Origin: Rotaria macrura
Taxonomy: Eukaryota; Rotifera; Eurotatoria; Philodinida; Philodinidae
Assembly: GCA_900239685.1 (NCBI GenBank)
Contig: OENT01000601.1
Coordinates: forward strand, 29,799-93,798
Length of the DNA: 64,000 bases
Direction: 5' to 3'
The position numbers and the translations under genes were made by a program. Positions 11,334 to 20,648 of the stretch are shown here, piece by piece. The notes beneath the pieces are model-generated. The model was not told the DNA's origin. It ran no database searches and was given only the letters and a program-made list of their open reading frames with translations. Each line of letters opens with the position of its first letter. Position 1 is the first letter of the stretch.

Positions 11334-11639
11334 CAATTTTTCTCAATATTTCTATACTGATTTACTTACGTTGTCAGTAAAACCGAATGCTCTTTTTGAA
11401 AATGAACTTGAGAATGTGAGTAGGCAATGGTGCGTGGTGTCCCGTAGGGGCTTCGATGCATAGTAAGTCGCTTATTTGAGAATTGCTTGGCAGAAAACTT
11501 CAGGTTTCTGCCATATGCAGAAAAGTTTATCACCTGTGGGGTCCGAAGTATTGAAACAATGGTACACCGACATTTAAGCGTACAGCAATCGAGCCCCGGC
11601 ACTTGAACGCTGACAGTTGAGCCTTTCATAAATAAATTG
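11334..11639. other. Spacer without recognisable gene
   Basis: Short frames on both strands show no domain or family resemblance. Confidence 0.35.
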
Positions 11640-11790
11640 AATGTCGGTGTGGATCTTATCACCTCACCCACGCCCGCGCCGGAACAGATCCGCATCAAGA
11701 CCCGTACCCACGCCCACATCTGTCTACATCGTCACCCGCACCCACACACACAGACACCCACATCCATTTACATGGACACAAACACCCTAC
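11640..11790. repeat. Telomere-like C-rich tract
   Basis: A short G-rich start (GTCGGTGTGG) is followed by about 120 bp of degenerate C-rich words such as CACCCACGCCC, CCCACGCCCACA and CACCCGCACCCACAC, the complement type of TGTGGG. It abuts the left end of the transposon at 11793. Confidence 0.5.
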
Positions 11791-11792
11791 TA

Positions 11793-13202
11793 CCCAGTCA
11801 AACAACCGTCCGAAAATAACGCATTCCAACCGGGTTGAAATTTCACGAAAACGACATATTCAAGATTTCTTGGATGCGTTGCAATATTTTAGAATTAAAA
11901 CAAGTGGATCTTTTTTAATTTATGCGTTTCTATCCATTAACAACAGTAATTTCACAAGATTTAACGCGTTGGTCTATGAACAAGTTTTATTACGTGCAAC
12001 GTTTACTACGATTTGATCTACGAAAAGTTTCTTGCACTCGACAAAAAATGAAATAAATATATAGAACTGTGCAGAATTTCATGATTTATCTTTTTAGTCC
12101 ATTGAGAATGAAATCTTCCAAGAAGCTGATTTTTGGGTCTTATTCTGCGAACCCATCAGTAGAAATTGAAGTCAACCAATAGCATATTTTGAATTCCGTA
12201 GAATTCTCATTTCTACTGAAACATAAATATGTTCATTTTTGGTAAAACAGACATATCTTGGGAACAAACAGTTATGCAGATATTTAAAAACTAAAGATGT
12301 AATATATTAGATGAGCATAAATTTTTTGAATAAGTTCTCATATCAAAATTTCAAAAAATATTTTTAAATATATTCTGAAAAATATTCATACCTTTTAAAA
12401 ATATGTTTAAAACAAATTCATAGATTTTTTTAAATGAATCTAGAAAAACTGCATGTTTTCTTTTAGATACTTATATGGATTGTTTTGAAGATTCTATTGA
12501 TTGATTTTTTCAAAATATTTCTAAAGGATCTACTTTTCGAAGTGCATGTTAAAATAATAAAAAATCAATTGTGAAAAATATTTTATTAATCATCTAAAGA
12601 AATATAAGCATATTTTGTAGATGAATATCAGCTTTTTTATACCTCAGGATAACTCAAACGCAGCTAATGCAAGCTTAATTCTCAGTTTTATGAGGTATCA
12701 CAAGAAATGATGAAAATTCATTTCATTGTATGCGCCTAATACTATTCCATTCGAGTAGTATTTTCAATTAGACTTAAAAACCCTAAGACTAGTCAAATGA
12801 ACAACACCCTCGACCCTCATGCGATGCATCTTCGGATCCAATCTTGGGTAACGCAGTAAGTTCGAAAATTTTGTTACAATGAAATTAATTGAAACAGAAG
12901 TAAGGCATTCTCAACAGATAAAAGACAATCAACGGTACAATGGAATTCTTGATGACTGACCACATACGAAAGACAGGAGAAAACTAAGCGTAAAAACGCG
13001 TTAATTTTTTAACGAAAAAAAATTGTAGAAAGTGCAAATTTTTACGCGTTCACAACGCGTTTATTTTATGAACGAAGGAAAGTTCGTTTAGTAACCTAAG
13101 CGCGTTATGAACTTGTAGAAATGTGCGCTTTCTACGTTTTTTTTCTTCGTTGAAATTTCGAGGCGTTTTTACACGCTCTTTTTCATAATTTGTCTGACTG
13201 GG
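11793..13202. mobile_element. Non-autonomous DNA transposon with CCCAGTCA ends and TA flanks
   Basis: The left end CCCAGTCAAACA and right end TGTCTGACTGGG form a 12-bp inverted pair with one mismatch, bounded by TA at 11791-11792 and 13203-13204. A TA duplication suggests a Tc1/mariner-like mobiliser. The right 200 bp are built from AACGCGTT and CGCGTT words separated by runs of A or T. The left end contains only a weak counterpart. The middle (about 12250-12650) is very AT-rich. No transposase frame. Confidence 0.7.
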
Positions 13203-13629
13203 TAGCCAGGGTTTTATACACTATGATTATACTTGTTACACTTGCTATTTGCATAGCTGTTAGTAAATACAACTTCGACAGAATTGAACAATAGTGTTAA
13301 ATCGTCCAGAATTATCCACCAATCCATGTAAATGTAATTATTGTAGCGCCCTCTATCTTGACTTGCCACAAAACTTAATAAAAAGCCGACAACATAGTTC
13401 AATACACAATAATTTCTTTTTTTGAAACAAAATCAAACTCAAACCTAGGCCATCTAAAAGCAACTGCACCAATTAGTGAATACTTACTATCGTTTCACTG
13501 TTTTCATTGTTTGCTTTCGGACAACGCTCTGTACCATATAGAGAGCCGATAGAACAGGAAAAATATCCTTTGTTTAGTAAAACAATATCAAATTCACTAT
13601 TTATGAAGATTTCTCGTAAAAATCAAGTA

Positions 13630-13915
13630 AGCCGAACTTTTGATTCATACTGGTCAATAAGGGAAACTATTCTCTAGCGAACTGTGTTTTTATTCTTTTT
13701 CCAAAAATTGTTTATACTGAGAAATAATAGATATAATCTGATCAATCAAAACCAAGATCATTCAAAGTGGGTTTTCTCAGGGATAAAATATAGGCCAAGC
13801 TTTTGATTTGTACCAATCGATAGAGAAAAAGTTGCTCTGTCAAACTGTCTTTTTATTTTTTTCTAAAAATGTGTTCAAACTGACAAATAATCGACAAGAA
13901 CTGGTCAATCAAAAC
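13630..13915. repeat. Two-copy diverged tandem repeat, period about 163 bp
   Basis: The segment starting AACTTTTGATTCATACTGG (13635) recurs as AGCTTTTGATTTGTACCAA (13798). Downstream similarity extends through CTGTNTTTTTATT and the GATCAATCAAAAC-like end. No coding sense. Confidence 0.55.
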
Positions 13916-14084
13916 ACATTTATGCTAATAATTTGAGAAACAATCGATGATTCATCTCAATTTGTCATCCGACTAATGTTATTACCCTAACATTATCTCC
14001 GTTTAAATTCTCCTGCTCTCTCTATTTTTGTCTCATTCTAATCGTAGCTGCAAATATGAAGGTCTGTTTACTTTTTATTAAGCA

Positions 14085-14150
14085 TTTCTAACCGTATGGT
14101 CCTGACCGTCCTAAAGGTAACATAGCGTTAATGATCGATTGTGCAGAGTA
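14085..14150 (+). other. Possible fragment of mitochondrial LSU rRNA (numt)
   Basis: The run CCTGACCGTCCTAAAGGTAA and the following CATAGCGTTAAT resemble the conserved domain V segment of animal mitochondrial 16S rRNA (CCGTGC-AAGGTAGCATAAT). Only about 40-60 bases match and the sides fade quickly, so chance similarity remains possible. Confidence 0.25.
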
Positions 14151-14455
14151 TAAGTTAACTGGAAAGAAAAAGAAACAACAAAAAATGGTAGTTGCAATTA
14201 AATAATCACGAGACTACATAATATAAAGAAAAAAAATAGATGAAACAACCAAACGAAATTGGATGATGACCAAATAGTGAGACGCAGCAATGAAATCTAG
14301 AAAAAACATGCCATGTTTTAGAGAGCTGTGGTACTATACCGATAAAGATGATACGCTCCAATGATTTCACTTTGTGCCTACACTTTTCTTCTGATCCTTT
14401 CTCTATTGTGGGTTTCGGTGCTCATCTCTCGCCTACGTTTTGTATATATATAAAG

Positions 14456-16746
14456 TGGTGCAAATAAATTGAAGGCACTTTTGCTTTGCTATAACTCAGC
14501 CACATTTATAGACAGAGACATGGTTACATCACAGTTACAAAGATCTTATTAAGCATTATGTAACTTGAAGATATTGCCAAAATCAATTATTCTTTGGTTG
14601 AGTTATAGCGAAAACAAATTTTCCCCTGTGGACACAAATTTAACACACTCAGTATTTTGCAGTTTTTGAACGCAGCAATTTTTAAAAAGAATAGAAACAT
14701 AAATCAATCGATGTAGAATTTTACGCTCTACGGTTTGGGAAAACTTGAATTTACTAACAAGCTATAGTTTTGAAATTTTAATTATGATTGGTTACAGTGC
14801 ATAGTGATATTTAAAAATGAATAATGCAATCCATCTAAAAATCGAACTAGCCGATGAGAAAGAGCATCGAAAATCTAGTAAAATGATGTATTTTTTCCCA
14901 GGAAAAAAACTGTATTTGATGGTAGATTTTTAAGGATTTTTCTTGGATGAGTCATTGATTGTTGAATTTAACCCTTTCCCTGTCAAAAACAAAATTGAAA
15001 ATTTTGAATTTTTAGTTTTCTAGAGAATTTAATTCAGAGCTGGAACCGGACAGAAATAAAAACCGGTCCGGTCCGACCGGACAAAAATTCAATCCGATCT
15101 GTTCCAATTGCCGGATCGGTCCGATTACAAAATGCTCTTGAATCGGTGAAATTCCGGCAAAAATGACAGAAAACGGTGAAACTCACAGCTTAAAATCTTT
15201 TCATGTAGTCAATATATATTAAAAACTGACAAACCTAGTCCCAGCTATTAGATCGATTAACTAATAGTTAGATAGAGCAATCCAAATAATATGATTTAGT
15301 TCCTCCTATTATGAATACAAGTATTTGACAATTCTACGTTTCTCTCATCAAGCTTCTAAGACGAAATTCATTTATGGAGTACTACTTTGAAAAAATATTG
15401 TAGAGAATTTCAATAGTTGATGAAATATAATTAAAGCTTTCAGCTTAGGGCTGAAATCGGTTGGGAAATGGTGAATCGATACGGCTAGTTAAAATACCCA
15501 ACCAGTCCTGTCGGTAAACTGATCGATTGAAGTCACATGTCCTCCTGCTGAAATTCCAACGAAAACCGGAGAAAAAATGTCGAGTTTTTAGAAAAAAGAT
15601 TCCACATATGAAATAGTTTAGGAGCACACATGTGAAAGACACTCACCATCATGAAACGTTCTGAAGAGAATCTCAGAAAAATGATTCAAATAACATGTTA
15701 GTTTTTATGGCTAAAAAGAGAACTAATGAAACAAATTTTTCAAAAATTTCAACTGGTGAAATTTCAATCTCTACCAGACCGGTTCCAGCCCTGATTGAAT
15801 TACCTAAAACATGAAAGAGTCCTCATTTCCCTACGACACCTACGAAAATTGGTTGACTGAAAATACTTTTAGTTCACAAACAAGTGTGATTACGACGAGA
15901 GATAAGGCTTTTTGTTCGTTTGTTTTTTAAAGACATATGTAATGTAAAAGTTTTTTTGACAACACGTTTCGTGAGCATCCTAGAGAATTGCTTAGTTTCA
16001 TGTTGTAGAGAATTAAATTCTCTAGGAAACTGATAAAAATTCAAAATTTTAAACTTAACTTTTCACAGGGAAACAGGTTGAATTCAACTATCGATGACTC
16101 ATCCTAAGAAAAATCCATTCTCGAACAGAGTTCTTTTCCGGCAAAAGATGCATGATTTTACTTCATGTATGACGCTCTTTTTCATCGATTAATTCCTTTT
16201 TTTAGATGGATTGCAGTATTCATTTTTCAATGCCACTATTCATTGTAACCAATCATAATCAAAATTTCAAAACCATTGCTTGCTAGGTAGTGAATTGAAA
16301 TTTTTTTCTAAAACGCAGGTCGTAAATTTTGTATCGACTAATGTATGTTTCAATTTAAGAAAAAAATGCAAAATACTGCAAGTGTCGTAAATTTATGTTC
16401 GATGAGAATAAGTCAGTGGCTCGATTGAAATGACAAAATTTGGTGTCCTTGTTATTCGAAATATCAACTAGAGAGGGACAATTTAAATCCGGTTTTCTTA
16501 ATTTCTGTGATTTTTCTGATTAAAATCAATTGATGTAAATCAAAAACATCACAGAAATCAGCTGTTTTCCTCTTGGAATAAATTGTTTTTCTCATAAATC
16601 AATCGAAACATAGCTGATTTGACAACGTTTTCAAGCTGCATAGTCCTTAATAAGATTTTTCTAACTGCGAAAGAATCAAGTCTCTAGTTATAAATATGGA
16701 AGAGTTATAGAAAAAGAAAGACGTCTTAAATTTATTTCTGCCGCCT
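14456..16746. mobile_element. 2.3-kb foldback element with long diverged inverted arms
   Basis: The left arm (about 14456-15034) and right arm (about 16005-16746) are reverse complements over several hundred bases. Matched blocks include GGATGAGTCATYGAT with ATGACTCATCC (14943 and 16092), GGTTACA with TGTAACC next to TTGAAATTTT (14770 and 16260), and CTATAACTC with GAGTTATAG near the outer ends. The arms have diverged visibly by substitutions and indels. The outer ends are GGTGCAAATAAATT and its imperfect counterpart ending at GCCGCC (16740-16745). The centre holds an inserted hAT-type MITE (15035-15793). No transposase is present. Confidence 0.75.
15035..15793. mobile_element. hAT-type MITE inserted in the foldback element
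   Basis: The inverted ends CAGAGCTGGAACCGG and CCGGTTCCAGCCCTG match with one difference. The flanking 8-mers ATTTAATT (15027-15034) and ATTGAATT (15794-15801) differ at one base, consistent with a hAT 8-bp duplication. Subterminal words are self-complementary (GGTCCGGTCCGACCGG near the left end, GACCGGTTCC near the right). There is no coding capacity. Confidence 0.8.
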
Positions 16747-17195
16747 TATTTTTTTGTGTTTGAGATAGATTAGATACACTATACATGTGAAATATTTACT
16801 TAACATTGGTACCGAAAGTACCAGGAAACTATCCTAATCCAGTGTATCAATACATGATTATGTTTTCCTGTTTTAGTTATAAATACGAGTGTCTTCTTTC
16901 TTTATGTATCGTTTTTCATTCTTTTGTTTTTCTCAACACTCCGATTTTGATCCGTCTTCCAAATATTTATGCTGGATTCTCTTCTGCTCATCGCTTGGCT
17001 CTTTATTTCCATAGTGGTAAGCGTTGCATGTAATTAGTGTGGCTATCGATATGAAGAAACTTAATAAATTACGACTCCGTCAACACTAATGCTTCTTCCA
17101 TTAGAAACTGTCACACAGCTCAGATAGAAACATCATATTGCCATTTTACTTTATTCTTTTTCTAGACTAGAAATTCATACAATTGTGATTTACAT
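16747..17195. other. Upstream flank of the HEPN-TPR gene
   Basis: No repeat or other gene was recognised. Regulatory sequence for the downstream gene would lie here, but no specific site can be named. Confidence 0.35.
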
Positions 17196-17303
17196 ATGTT
17201 TAGGTTCCATTATCCGTTACGTGCTGATAAGAATACTTGGTTAAAAAATTTTTCCAAATCAGATCGAGACGCTTTCAATTCCACAACAACTAAATTGAAT
17301 TAA
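17196..17303 (+). CDS. Short upstream open frame (35 codons)
   Basis: A small frame from ATG 17196 to TAA 17301-17303 ends 60 bases before the HEPN-TPR start. Its composition looks coding-like (FHYPLRADKNTWLKNFSKSD). It could be an upstream regulatory frame, a remnant exon or chance. No donor site joining it to the next frame is obvious. Confidence 0.2.
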   Translation: MFRFHYPLRADKNTWLKNFSKSDRDAFNSTTTKLN

Positions 17304-17363
17304 ACTTCTTTTATTGCGTCTAATAGAAGCTTTAACTTCCAATTTATTACATTAGCTCGCATA

Positions 17364-19913
17364 ATGAGTACAACAAAAAGTAACGTTCTTAACTATTTCA
17401 AGTTAGATAATTTGATCGGGCGTTCATGCGATAAAATTCGTCAAGCGTTCAAAAACCGTTATTCTCTCTTCAACGATGGCAAAGTATGGGATGATTCGCC
17501 GACATGTGGAAGCAATTATTTGACTAATGTTATTGGGAAACATAAACAGTTTAATTTAACAATGGTACAGACAACATCTATTTCAAATGGTGATTCAAAT
17601 GAATGGGATTTGACTACGTTAACTGCTCTACTTTTAAACATTGATCGGCCAAAAACGCTAAGTAAAACTTGCACACAGCAACTCGATAATGAAGACATGC
17701 TGTTAAGACAATTAAGAGATATTCGAAATAAGTTAGCACATCATCCATCAAAATCTATTGACCATACTGAATTTAATCAATTCTGGGCTGACTTAACAGC
17801 AATTCTAGTTGCGTTTGGTGATGTCGAAAGTGAATTAGACAAACTTAAAGATGACAGCGTATTTGAATCATCTATTCAATCAATTAATGAAGAAAACCAG
17901 AAACAAGCAATGCATCTGAATTCACTAGGTACACAGGCTCATAAAGATGGAAAGTTTTCCGATGCTATTACATTATTTACAAAAGCAACCGTCTTGCCAG
18001 GTGTTCCGAATCATGATCGCGCTGTTTTCTATTCGAATATGTCGTCTAGCCGCTTAGGACTGTATCAACAACATGCAACTGAATCATTAAAAATTAAAAC
18101 AGCCGATGCAAAAGATCAAGGATATTACGCATTAAAAGATGCTAAGCAAACTCGAATTCTTTGGTCAACATGGTGGAAAGGACATTTTCATGTTGGAAAA
18201 GTATATGCCGCTTTAGATGAGCATGAAAAGGCTATTAGTTCACTTGAACGAGCATTAGCTCTTGCACCAAATAATACTGAAATAAAGAAAACACTCGATG
18301 AAAGTCGACAAATACATGCTCGACAAATGCGATATGAAAATCTTGATCCAAGGTTGCAACCAAAAACACGACCTGAACTATTAAATGAAATAAAACAAAA
18401 ATTCGGTATTGATCCACGCGAGGCACGTCTTGCTGAAAGTTTATTGCACAAAATCGATCCAGCTGCAGATGATGTGCTCCATGGACATAAATATGAACAC
18501 GGGGATATTGATATCAAACAGAATTATGAACAAGCTGCTAAATATTTTGCGAAAGCAGCAAATCAAGGCAATGCTGAAGGTATGTACAATTTAGCTCGAT
18601 TAACCGATCATGGTTTAGGAATAAAGAAAGATCATAATATGGCTCTTAAACTGTTTGAACAAGCTGCTGCACAACCACCAAAACATCCATATGCTGAAAA
18701 TATAAGGAACCCAGGTGTTGCTGAAGCTGAACATGCCTTGGGACTTATGTATGCCGAAGGTGTTGCCGTTCACAAGAACCTACCAACTGCTGCTTATTGG
18801 TATAAACGTGCTACGGATCATGGTTTAGCTGAATCAGCCAACAACTTGGCATTGATGTACCACGATGGGATCGGTGTCGAGAAAAATCTTGATAAGGCTG
18901 AACAGTTGTTCCAATTATCAGCTAGAAGGGGTGATCCAAACGCTATGGAAAGCTTATCTAAATTGTTACTCCATAAAAATGATTTTAAAATGGCTAAAAT
19001 ATGGTATAATCGAGCATGCGAATCCGGCAGTATTTTTGCTCAAACGAACCGTGATGCTTTTGAGAAAGCTTTGGAAGAAAAAAAACAAGTTATAGATTCC
19101 TGTCCATCGAATGTGTTACCTCTGATTGATATGATGAGAGATTCGTTACAAATGCAAAATAGTATCAATAAATTATCTAATCATTCATTTGTCTATGATT
19201 ATAATATGTTAATCGAATATGCTAATCAAGGATCAATAACTGCTAGAAGATTATGTGATGCTCTTGAACATTTTATGAAAGTATTATGCATATTAACAGA
19301 TTGTGAAACATTAACAGAACAAAATGAAGAAATAGTGGTTCATGAACTTTCAGCATGTTATCGTATTGAACATATTGTCGCCAGTATTCCCGGTGTAGAA
19401 ATGCGTCAGAAAATCGAAAATATCGTCGATCAAGTACTTCATCGGTGTATTGAAGCACCGAAGACTATTACTTTGCAACTGGATGAAGATGTTCGAATAT
19501 GTTATGCTGTATTACATATGGATTCTCATGAATTAATTGATCGATTCCTCGAATCGTGTAAACAAAAATATCCAAATACAGTCTATTTTTTTGAACTCAG
19601 CGCAGCAGTTAATGGCTGGTTACAACGGTTTGAAGTCACTCTTTATAATGCAAATAGTGGTCTAGACATAGATCCAAATAACATCGGATTATTGTTTGAT
19701 AAAGCTGTTGCGTTGCGTCAATTGGAAAAATATAATAGTGAAGCGATTGAAGCGTATCAAGCATTTTTAGCTGTTGCTCCAATGGATCATCGCAAGGTAC
19801 CAGAATCGTATTATGCAATGGCTTACTGTTACCTTAAGCTGTGCCAACATGATTATCGGACAGTTGTCAAGAAAATATTTGAGCAAGGCGAAGAAGCAGA
19901 AAAAGTCCAATGA
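17364..19913 (+). CDS. HEPN-TPR-Sel1-TPR protein
   Basis: An 849-residue open frame without introns. Residues 1-165 look like a HEPN domain of the DZIP3 type. The predicted RNase motif R-N-x3-H is present (R121, H126, in IRNKLAHH). Residues about 180-310 contain TPR units (NSLGTQAHKDGKFSDAITLF and HVGKVYAALDEHEKAISSLE). Residues about 375-565 contain Sel1-like repeats (AEGMYNLARLTDHGLGIKKD, AEHALGLMYAEGVAVHKNLP, AESANNLALMYHDGIGVEKN). Residues about 720-840 contain further TPR-like helices. TPR and Sel1 arrays act as protein-binding scaffolds; an intact HEPN motif predicts metal-independent RNA cleavage. No signal peptide or membrane segment. The frame ends at TGA 19911-19913, and the same frame stays open beyond it into a MYND finger. 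The start at 17364 has no in-frame ATG upstream. The domain calls are firm, while the biological role is unknown. Confidence 0.85.
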   Translation: MSTTKSNVLNYFKLDNLIGRSCDKIRQAFKNRYSLFNDGKVWDDSPTCGSNYLTNVIGKHKQFNLTMVQTTSISNGDSNEWDLTTLTALLLNIDRPKTLSKTCTQQLDNEDMLLRQLRDIRNKLAHHPSKSIDHTEFNQFWADLTAILVAFGDVESELDKLKDDSVFESSIQSINEENQKQAMHLNSLGTQAHKDGKFSDAITLFTKATVLPGVPNHDRAVFYSNMSSSRLGLYQQHATESLKIKTADAKDQGYYALKDAKQTRILWSTWWKGHFHVGKVYAALDEHEKAISSLERALALAPNNTEIKKTLDESRQIHARQMRYENLDPRLQPKTRPELLNEIKQKFGIDPREARLAESLLHKIDPAADDVLHGHKYEHGDIDIKQNYEQAAKYFAKAANQGNAEGMYNLARLTDHGLGIKKDHNMALKLFEQAAAQPPKHPYAENIRNPGVAEAEHALGLMYAEGVAVHKNLPTAAYWYKRATDHGLAESANNLALMYHDGIGVEKNLDKAEQLFQLSARRGDPNAMESLSKLLLHKNDFKMAKIWYNRACESGSIFAQTNRDAFEKALEEKKQVIDSCPSNVLPLIDMMRDSLQMQNSINKLSNHSFVYDYNMLIEYANQGSITARRLCDALEHFMKVLCILTDCETLTEQNEEIVVHELSACYRIEHIVASIPGVEMRQKIENIVDQVLHRCIEAPKTITLQLDEDVRICYAVLHMDSHELIDRFLESCKQKYPNTVYFFELSAAVNGWLQRFEVTLYNANSGLDIDPNNIGLLFDKAVALRQLEKYNSEAIEAYQAFLAVAPMDHRKVPESYYAMAYCYLKLCQHDYRTVVKKIFEQGEEAEKVQ

Positions 19914-20648
19914 AAATGTTTTCTACCTTATCAATCGAACAGTAAAGTGTTATTGAAATCACTTTTTGACCTTCAACATCCATTAGATGAGAGGGCACCA
20001 GCTCCTGTTCATCATCCAAAATTGTATCTTACTGATCCACATCGAATCGAAATTATTAAAGAGCACCGTGAATGGGAAGCCGCAGCATCAGCTAGGAAAA
20101 TCGATTCAAATTATAATCTTATGTTGAACACTTCTAAACCACGAGCTAAGCAACGAGCACCTAAGTCATTAATTGGCTTGCAACCAATTTCATTGAAAGA
20201 AATGGATCCAGCAAAAGATCATATTTATCATGGTTATGTTCTCTCGGCAACAATTATCGAAGAAGCATACTCATGGATTCCATCTATTCATCTTGTAATA
20301 CAAGATGAACATCTTGATTGCGAGCGAATATGCATTTATGGTTTTCCAAATACGCAAGGTGAACACTTAACTAGCAAAGTATTCGTCATTGGTAGCAAAA
20401 TGAACATTACAAATCCATATTTACGATTAGGTAGTGGGGATAGGAAACCGTTAATTCGTATTGATGATTTTTCATCAATTATAATGCAGAATGAATCCGA
20501 ACGAGTGATCAATATGTGTCGATGTTGTGGTCAACCAAATGCATTACATATGTGTAGCAGATGTAAACGAGCGCGTTATTGTTCAAAAGAATGTCAAACA
20601 ATGGATTGGAACTCATATTTTCATAAACTTATATGTAAAAGACAATGA
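19914..20648 (+). CDS. MYND zinc-finger C-terminal segment, in frame with the HEPN-TPR gene
   Basis: After the TGA at 19911-19913 the frame continues without another stop for 244 codons to TGA 20646-20648, with no good ATG near its start. The middle (about 19970-20500) is a conserved-looking region rich in charged and aromatic residues, with no named domain. The C-terminus is a MYND finger: CRCCGQ, then CSRCKRARYC, SKEC and H-x3-C, giving the expected seven Cys and one His. MYND fingers bind proline-rich peptides. It is most likely the C-terminal part of the upstream protein. The only GT-AG pair removing the stop with a strong acceptor (19905-19942) is 38 bp and would shift the frame, so a nonsense mutation, a base error or stop readthrough are the open explanations. 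Confidence 0.7.
   Translation, partial: KCFLPYQSNSKVLLKSLFDLQHPLDERAPAPVHHPKLYLTDPHRIEIIKEHREWEAAASARKIDSNYNLMLNTSKPRAKQRAPKSLIGLQPISLKEMDPAKDHIYHGYVLSATIIEEAYSWIPSIHLVIQDEHLDCERICIYGFPNTQGEHLTSKVFVIGSKMNITNPYLRLGSGDRKPLIRIDDFSSIIMQNESERVINMCRCCGQPNALHMCSRCKRARYCSKECQTMDWNSYFHKLICKRQ

Larger units (their letters stand above)
13205..14455. other. Non-coding stretch with a diverged tandem duplication
   Basis: No gene recognised. It holds a roughly 163-bp duplication (about 13630-13915) and a short stretch resembling organellar large-subunit rRNA (14085-14150), both listed separately. Confidence 0.4.

Noticed and set aside
11366..11838. Overlapping frames rich in T, P and H
   Set aside because: They arise from the degenerate CACCC tract; proline/threonine/histidine content reflects the repeat, not a protein.
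19911..19913. Selenocysteine at the in-frame TGA
   Set aside because: No selenoprotein family resemblance and no SECIS-like hairpin was recognised downstream; nonsense mutation or readthrough is simpler.
19905..19942. A 38-bp GT-AG intron removing the TGA in the HEPN-MYND gene
   Set aside because: 38 is not a multiple of three, so splicing would put the MYND region out of frame, and the length is below the introns seen elsewhere in this window.
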